A stretch of 10,602 bases of DNA, from assembly GCA_945903885.1 (NCBI GenBank), contig CAMDPB010000017.1:1-10602 (forward strand), read 5' to 3'. A program made the position numbers and the translations under genes. A model generated the notes under the pieces. That model was not told where the DNA came from. It saw only the letters and a program-made list of their open reading frames with translations, and made no database searches. Below, one piece after another: positions 6,744-10,602 of this stretch (position 1 is its first letter; each line of letters starts with the position of its first letter). The DNA comes from Candidatus Finniella inopinata (GTDB taxonomy: Bacteria; Pseudomonadota; Alphaproteobacteria; Paracaedibacterales; CAITNM01).

Positions 6744-7262
6744 ATGCTAAAAATATTAGTATTTTTTTGTAATGCCTTTTATCTTTTTGCATCTGGCTTT
6801 CCTTATGATTTATGGCCAGTGCCTATGCGTAGGTCAGCATCAACCGATGTTAATGTGGCAACGTATCATCTAAAACATGACGTTTTGGCTGATAAACTTA
6901 TTGCTATGGCTAGTTATTTTGATTCGGCGGAGCTTGGCATTACTGAGCATAAAATCACTAAGCTTGTTAGGGAAAGCCCCATTAGGTCAAATCCGTATTC
7001 TGACATGCACAATGCTTACCTTATAACACTGGCAAGTCGTCACGGATTATTAAGTGTTGTGAAATCTATCGTGGAAAATAAGCCAGATTCCATCAATTGC
7101 CTAAGTTATGGGTACACTCCGCTAGATGAAGCTATTGAATTTCGCAAATGGGAAGTAGTCGATTATTTATGTAAAAATGGTGGTATTCAAAAAAGAACAA
7201 CCAGCGAGCAGCTTAATGCGCTGCTGCAAGTTCATCGTAAAAAAAGAAAGAGTTGTTGTTAA
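6744..7262 (+). CDS. Small secreted ankyrin-repeat-like protein
   Basis: 172 residues. The N-terminus (MLKILVFFCNAFYLFASG) looks like a signal peptide with cleavage near residue 18, so the protein is probably exported. Two ankyrin-type repeats are visible: residues about 88-119 (LITLASRHGLLSVVKSIVEN pattern) and about 120-150 (YGYTPLDEAIEFRKWEVVDY pattern), the second with the TPLxxA signature. The tail is basic and ends in a Cys pair after KKRKS. Ankyrin repeats bind proteins, and in host-associated bacteria such small exported ankyrin proteins are candidate effectors; that role is inference. There is no good ribosome binding site, only AGG 4 bases upstream within a hairpin. The TAA stop overlaps the aldolase stop on the other strand, sharing TTAA at 7259-7262. 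It lies just downstream of the pepF scar and may belong to the same accessory segment. Confidence 0.75.
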   Translation: MLKILVFFCNAFYLFASGFPYDLWPVPMRRSASTDVNVATYHLKHDVLADKLIAMASYFDSAELGITEHKITKLVRESPIRSNPYSDMHNAYLITLASRHGLLSVVKSIVENKPDSINCLSYGYTPLDEAIEFRKWEVVDYLCKNGGIQKRTTSEQLNALLQVHRKKRKSCC

Positions 7263-8182
7263 GCCTTTTGGTAAACCGCGGCTACAGCTTTCAACATCGC
7301 TAGCGCTTCTTCATAAGGGCGTTGGAAACAATTGCGCCCAATGATTGATCCAAACGCTCCGCCTGCTGCAATTGCCTTAGCATCATCTACCACGGCACTA
7401 GCGTTTTTCATTTCAAGGCCAGAAAATATCACAATTCGTCGGCCATTAAAGCAGCCCTTAACCACAACACGAATGCGGTCTTCTAGGGTTTTAATGGGGA
7501 TTTTATTATCTTCAAATGCTTTTTTGTTTTCTGGATGTTCTAAATGCTCTGTTGGCAATTTCACTTTTATAATGTGAGCTCCTAAAAGCGCTGCCATGTG
7601 TGCGCCATAGGAAATTATATCAACCGCGCGTTCGCCTTCTTTAGAAAAATTCCCACGGGGGTATGACCACACAACAACGGCAAGTCCGGCGGCTTTTGCT
7701 TCTGCGCTTAGGTCGCGTAGTTCTTCAAATTGATCAAGGCTAGCGTCTGACCCTGGGTAAATGGTAAAGCCAATAGCGCTGCAGCCAAGACGTAGCGCGT
7801 CATCAATACTGGCTGTAATTGCTTGGTCAGGTGCTGTGTCTTTGCTCATTAAGCTATTGCTGCTATTCATTTTTAAAATGAGTGGCACTTGCCCACAAAA
7901 AGTTCCTGCACCAGCTTCTAGCCAGCCCAAGGGGCCTGCATAAGCAGACATACCAGCGTTAATGGCTAATTTATACATGTAATGTGGGTCGTATCCTTCA
8001 GGGTTTGCTGAAAATGAACGGTCTGGTCCATGCTCAAACCCTTGATCAACAGCTAAAACCAAAAGTTTTCCCGTGCCGCCCACTTTGCCGTTCATTAGAA
8101 TTCTTGCCAAATTTGCTTTGGTGCCTGGAGTATCAGCTTCATAAAAGCTTAGAATTTTTTGAACTTTTCGTGATATGCGCAT
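7259..8182 (-). CDS. fbaB: Class I fructose-bisphosphate aldolase (FbaB/DhnA type)
   Basis: Reversible cleavage of fructose-1,6-bisphosphate to dihydroxyacetone phosphate and glyceraldehyde-3-phosphate through a lysine Schiff base, without metal. The 307 residues fit the bacterial/archaeal class I (DhnA/LacD-like) TIM-barrel family. The N-terminal block PGTKANLARILMNGKVGGTGK and the AVDQGFEHGP motif (Asp46) are characteristic, as is the KMNSSNSL stretch at 104-111. The Schiff-base lysine is most likely Lys206 in GAHIIKVKLP. The C-terminal phosphate-binding region (FSGLEMKN, GGAFGSIIGRN) is intact. The ATG at 8182 agrees with the family N-terminus, but no Shine-Dalgarno is seen before it. A TATAAA at 8199-8194 would place transcription only a few bases upstream, suggesting a very short leader. 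The gene converges on the ankyrin-like gene with overlapping stops and no clear terminator. Confidence 0.93.
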   Translation of the reverse strand: MRISRKVQKILSFYEADTPGTKANLARILMNGKVGGTGKLLVLAVDQGFEHGPDRSFSANPEGYDPHYMYKLAINAGMSAYAGPLGWLEAGAGTFCGQVPLILKMNSSNSLMSKDTAPDQAITASIDDALRLGCSAIGFTIYPGSDASLDQFEELRDLSAEAKAAGLAVVVWSYPRGNFSKEGERAVDIISYGAHMAALLGAHIIKVKLPTEHLEHPENKKAFEDNKIPIKTLEDRIRVVVKGCFNGRRIVIFSGLEMKNASAVVDDAKAIAAGGAFGSIIGRNCFQRPYEEALAMLKAVAAVYQKA

Positions 8183-8248
8183 GAGAACTAAATTTTATAC
8201 TTGATTTTGAAATTCTACATGAAAACAGTGGCTTTATAAAGACTGAGC

Positions 8249-8698
8249 TTATTTAGGATATTTCTTAATTACGGTCAAAATCTCATTTTGCCATTGGGTA
8301 GGTTCTATCTTGTGTAGTTTTTTAATGAAGGAAACTCGCTCAAGATTTGGTAAAGCCTGGAGTTGTTCTAGGTGTTCGACTGGTAAAATATCACTAAGCG
8401 TTGTCAGTTGCGACACAGGGATTTTCATGACTGCACGAATAACATAACATTTTTCGAAAATATCCATTTTGAGCGAAAGCTTTTGCACAATTGTCATAAA
8501 TTCTTCAGTCAAATATTCTTGGGTTGCTGGGGCAAGCGCAATTTGTATTCGTTGCTTGCTAGAGGGAAACAAGCCAAGAGATAGTCTATTTTCTAGGTCC
8601 TGATGTGCCATGAAAGATGTTACTTTTGTGGACAAAGACAATTCTTCAACATCACTTTTAAATATTCCACTTGCCCGTAAGGAATTTTGCTCTAACAA
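8249..8698 (-). CDS. Hypothetical protein, start uncertain (possibly 5'-truncated)
   Basis: I do not recognise this 149-residue product. It has no signal peptide or membrane segment and looks soluble and largely helical, with a Leu/Glu-rich second half (DILPVEHLEQLQALPNLERV). The only in-frame canonical start is TTG at 8698. The frame stays open upstream to 8770, just after TAA at 8773-8771. That upstream stretch reads like protein (FDEQTFAYFWILATG) but contains no ATG, GTG or TTG. An ATG in another frame (8793-8791) reads eight codons to a stop and then lies beside the open frame. So the gene may use TTG, a non-canonical start, or have lost its 5' end to a frameshift. It lies upstream of, and in the same direction as, the aldolase, 66 bases away, but nothing links their functions. 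Confidence 0.5.
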   Translation of the reverse strand: MLEQNSLRASGIFKSDVEELSLSTKVTSFMAHQDLENRLSLGLFPSSKQRIQIALAPATQEYLTEEFMTIVQKLSLKMDIFEKCYVIRAVMKIPVSQLTTLSDILPVEHLEQLQALPNLERVSFIKKLHKIEPTQWQNEILTVIKKYPK

Positions 8699-8842
8699 GC
8701 CTGTGGCTAGTATCCAAAAATAAGCAAATGTTTGTTCATCAAAGTGCTTGAAATGATTCTTATAGCTTAATTATCACAGGTTTTTCTTAACATAAAATTA
8801 AAATTTTCAGTTTGCTAAAATTATCTTTATATTAATAAAATG

Positions 8843-8851
8843 TGGTATAAT
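8843..8851 (+). promoter_or_regulatory. Extended -10 promoter for the exported protein gene
   Basis: TGGTATAAT is a perfect extended -10 element (TGnTATAAT). It sits 26 bases before the ATG at 8878, placing the start of transcription near 8858 and giving a leader of about 20 bases. No convincing -35 box is found 16-18 bases upstream, as is usual for extended -10 promoters. The rest of the 8699-8877 intergenic stretch is AT-rich with no other feature I can support. Confidence 0.55.
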
Positions 8852-8877
8852 AAAGTATCTAGCATGCGGGGTATTTT

Positions 8878-9747
8878 ATGTTTAAATATATTTCAGGCGT
8901 GTTTTTATTGCTTGTTCTTGAAAAAATTTGTGCAGCAGAAGTCGTTGCAGAAATAGATGGAGTGGAAATTCCCCGCGAACTAGTTGTTTCTAGTTATGGA
9001 TTTAATTGTGAAGCATCTGCACAGTTACAGGAATTACTAAAAAAATCTAAGCCAGATCATATTGGTGCATGTATTCAAGCAACGAATAAAAGTGCTGAGG
9101 TGTATCCATTTGCACCTGCTCAGCATATTTTTTTTTGGCATTTGGTGCCAACTTCACCTTCAGTTATTACGTCGTTTATTCCTTCATTGAATACAGCGCA
9201 CCCAAAATATTTACCTGTAATTGAAGCAGCACTTCAACTTTTTCCATCTTTTTTTACACGTGCTGCATATATTCAAATAAAGGATGGTTACTTAGAAGGT
9301 GATGTTCCTGACCACGCAAAATGGGGAAATGCTGCAATTATGTGCTTTAATCTTTCAGAAGTGCTTACACCTATTCAAAATGAACACATGCACTTTGAAA
9401 TCGCGTCGCACCTTATGCTGTTTATGCAGTATCGCTCAATGCATCTGCTGACTTATTACGCAAAAGCATTAGCAGAAGATTTTTTAAATTTAGAAGATAA
9501 TTATTACCCACTTTACTGTCTTACGCGTAGGTTAAAAGGACATGATGAGTTGCAAAATTCATTGTTAGAAAAACTAAAACTATATGGAGAAAGTGCAATC
9601 TCTCCCAATACTACATTTTCTTTTGCTAGGAAAATACTGTGTGCAATTCGGAATAAAGGGTATGTGAAAGAAAGTGCAGTTGCGTTTATTAGCCGTATGA
9701 TTGCATCTGACTCACCGTCACCAGAGCTGCTGGCGCTGCGTGACTAA
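8878..9747 (+). CDS. Exported hypothetical protein
   Basis: I do not recognise this 289-residue protein. Residues 1-20 (MFKYISGVFLLLVLEKICAA) form a plausible signal peptide with cleavage after the second Ala, so it is probably periplasmic or secreted. The mature part contains five cysteines (44, 65, 156, 214, 255) that could form disulfides. It is rich in aromatic and helix-favouring residues, especially from about 165 to 260, where helices could form a repeat-like bundle. No lipobox, second membrane segment or catalytic motif is seen. The start is supported by the extended -10 promoter just upstream, though the ribosome site is poor (GGGG at 8868-8871, 6 bases before ATG). The dacB-like gene begins 50 bases after its stop with no obvious promoter between them, so co-transcription is possible. 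Confidence 0.7.
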   Translation: MFKYISGVFLLLVLEKICAAEVVAEIDGVEIPRELVVSSYGFNCEASAQLQELLKKSKPDHIGACIQATNKSAEVYPFAPAQHIFFWHLVPTSPSVITSFIPSLNTAHPKYLPVIEAALQLFPSFFTRAAYIQIKDGYLEGDVPDHAKWGNAAIMCFNLSEVLTPIQNEHMHFEIASHLMLFMQYRSMHLLTYYAKALAEDFLNLEDNYYPLYCLTRRLKGHDELQNSLLEKLKLYGESAISPNTTFSFARKILCAIRNKGYVKESAVAFISRMIASDSPSPELLALRD

Positions 9748-9797
9748 CCATTGGAAATTTTGTACTGTTAAAAACATATCTGTGATTTCTTATCCCA

Positions 9798-10602
9798 ATG
9801 CTTAAAACCGTTTTTTATGTTTGTTGTTTGCTATTTTTAGATGGGTGCACAACGGCATACCAAAAGCTTAGTTCTCAAAAGCCCGCGTTTTATGCCTATA
9901 TTGTGGGCGATGTGGAAGCGGAAAATGCTTCACAAGAACACAATGCAGATGTTTACATTACGCCGGCAAGTTGTCAAAAAACCGTAACGGCTGTGCTAGC
10001 CTATAAAGCTTTGGGTGGTGAGTACGTTTATGAAACCAAATTAGCTATAACTAAAGCACGGCATGCTGTTGTAACCTTTTCTGGCGATCCAACTTTACGT
10101 TCTGAAGACCTTTTAGAAATGCTGGCAGCTTTGCCGCGCAAGCATTGCAGTGGGAAAATTATTCTTGATGGCTCCGCTTTTCAACCGCCCCCCTATTCAA
10201 GGAACATTATTATCGATGATATGGCAACAAGCTATGCCAGGCCAGTTGCAGCAGCGAATATAGATGGGAATTTAATTACCGTAACGGTTACACCGGGCAT
10301 GTTTACTCAACCTGCTACCATTGAAAATGATGGGGGCTACCAAGTTGATAATCAGGTCGTCACAGGTGAAAAGTCGGCAATCAAGCTGTCGTGGAATAAT
10401 GAACGCATAAAAGCTAGTGGCACCATTGGTATATCTGATCAGCCCATGAAATTAAAAATATCCCCTGAAAATCTTGATGGGTACATTGCAAATAAGTTCA
10501 AGAATATTTTTGAACGGGTGAAATTACCTGCCAAGGTGGTGATTGTGAAAGAACCCCATTTGGGTAATGCGCGAGTTGTTGCAACCCATCAGTCAGAACC
10601 AC
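9798..10602 (+). CDS. dacB: D-alanyl-D-alanine carboxypeptidase/endopeptidase, peptidase S13 (partial, 3' end outside window)
   Basis: Cell-wall enzyme (PBP4/DacB type) that trims the terminal D-Ala of peptidoglycan stems or cuts cross-links. The frame stays open from ATG 9798 to the right edge, 268 codons. An in-frame TGA at 9783-9785 makes this ATG the first possible start. The catalytic SxxK motif is Ser58-Cys-Gln-Lys61 within ITPASCQKTVTAVLAYKALG, replacing the usual PASTxK sequence while keeping Ser and Lys. Further S13 signatures are FSGDPTLRSEDLLEML, SGKIILDGSAF and YARPVAAANIDGN. The SxN and KTG motifs would lie beyond the window. The N-terminus (VCCLLFLDGC) resembles a signal peptide with Cys17 as a possible lipoprotein cysteine, but Asp at -2 is off-consensus. 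No Shine-Dalgarno is visible, so it may depend on read-through from the gene before it. Confidence 0.85.
   Translation, partial: MLKTVFYVCCLLFLDGCTTAYQKLSSQKPAFYAYIVGDVEAENASQEHNADVYITPASCQKTVTAVLAYKALGGEYVYETKLAITKARHAVVTFSGDPTLRSEDLLEMLAALPRKHCSGKIILDGSAFQPPPYSRNIIIDDMATSYARPVAAANIDGNLITVTVTPGMFTQPATIENDGGYQVDNQVVTGEKSAIKLSWNNERIKASGTIGISDQPMKLKISPENLDGYIANKFKNIFERVKLPAKVVIVKEPHLGNARVVATHQSEP

Noticed and set aside
7207..7225. Hairpin AGCAGC / GCTGCT with a T-rich run on the minus strand, as a terminator for the aldolase gene
   Set aside because: The stem is only 6 bp, the T-run begins about 11 bases after it, and it lies inside the ankyrin-like coding sequence, so it does not meet the pattern of an intrinsic terminator.

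Overview
The window looks like a piece of an AT-rich alphaproteobacterial chromosome. The strongest clue is the rpmF-plsX-fabH block (ribosomal protein L32, then phospholipid and fatty-acid initiation enzymes), an order known from Rickettsia and relatives. The low GC, a secreted ankyrin-like protein, a Fic protein, a decaying glycosyltransferase and several unrecognised exported proteins fit a host-associated or intracellular lineage such as Holosporales/Paracaedibacter-like bacteria. That placement is inference; no rRNA or other phylogenetic marker is present.

Layout. Positions 1-1257 hold a class II Fic protein with a C-terminal winged-helix domain, preceded by a promoter whose -35 box sits in the loop of a perfect 12-bp inverted repeat. 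Convergent to it, on the minus strand, lies rpmF-plsX-fabH (3456 down to 1271), with tight spacing and a one-base TAGTG stop/start overlap between plsX and fabH. A divergent promoter region (3457-3570) separates this operon from pepF (3571-5349), an M3 oligoendopeptidase with an intact HELGH zinc site.

The most unusual part is 5287-6657. A family 90-like (CAP10-like) glycosyltransferase gene starts 11 bases after the pepF stop and is interrupted by a single in-frame TAG at 5820-5822; the frame is otherwise open to 6581. Immediately after it, 6595-6657 is a second copy of the last 21 codons of pepF, stop codon included. It is about 89% identical, and almost all differences are synonymous. This reads as a recombination scar: a pepF 3' end with the glycosyltransferase gene attached replaced or displaced the resident pepF 3' end, whose tail was left behind.

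Downstream are a small secreted ankyrin-like protein (6744-7262), whose stop codon overlaps that of a convergent class I fructose-bisphosphate aldolase (8182-7259); an unrecognised minus-strand ORF with a doubtful start (8698-8249); an unrecognised exported protein behind an extended -10 promoter (8878-9747); and the 5' part of a peptidase S13 (DacB-like) D-Ala-D-Ala carboxypeptidase that runs off the right edge (9798-10602). The housekeeping roles represented are translation, membrane lipid synthesis, peptide turnover, central carbon metabolism and cell-wall remodelling. The genes between them look accessory and partly eroded. No tRNA, rRNA, CRISPR array, insertion sequence or convincing intrinsic terminator was seen.
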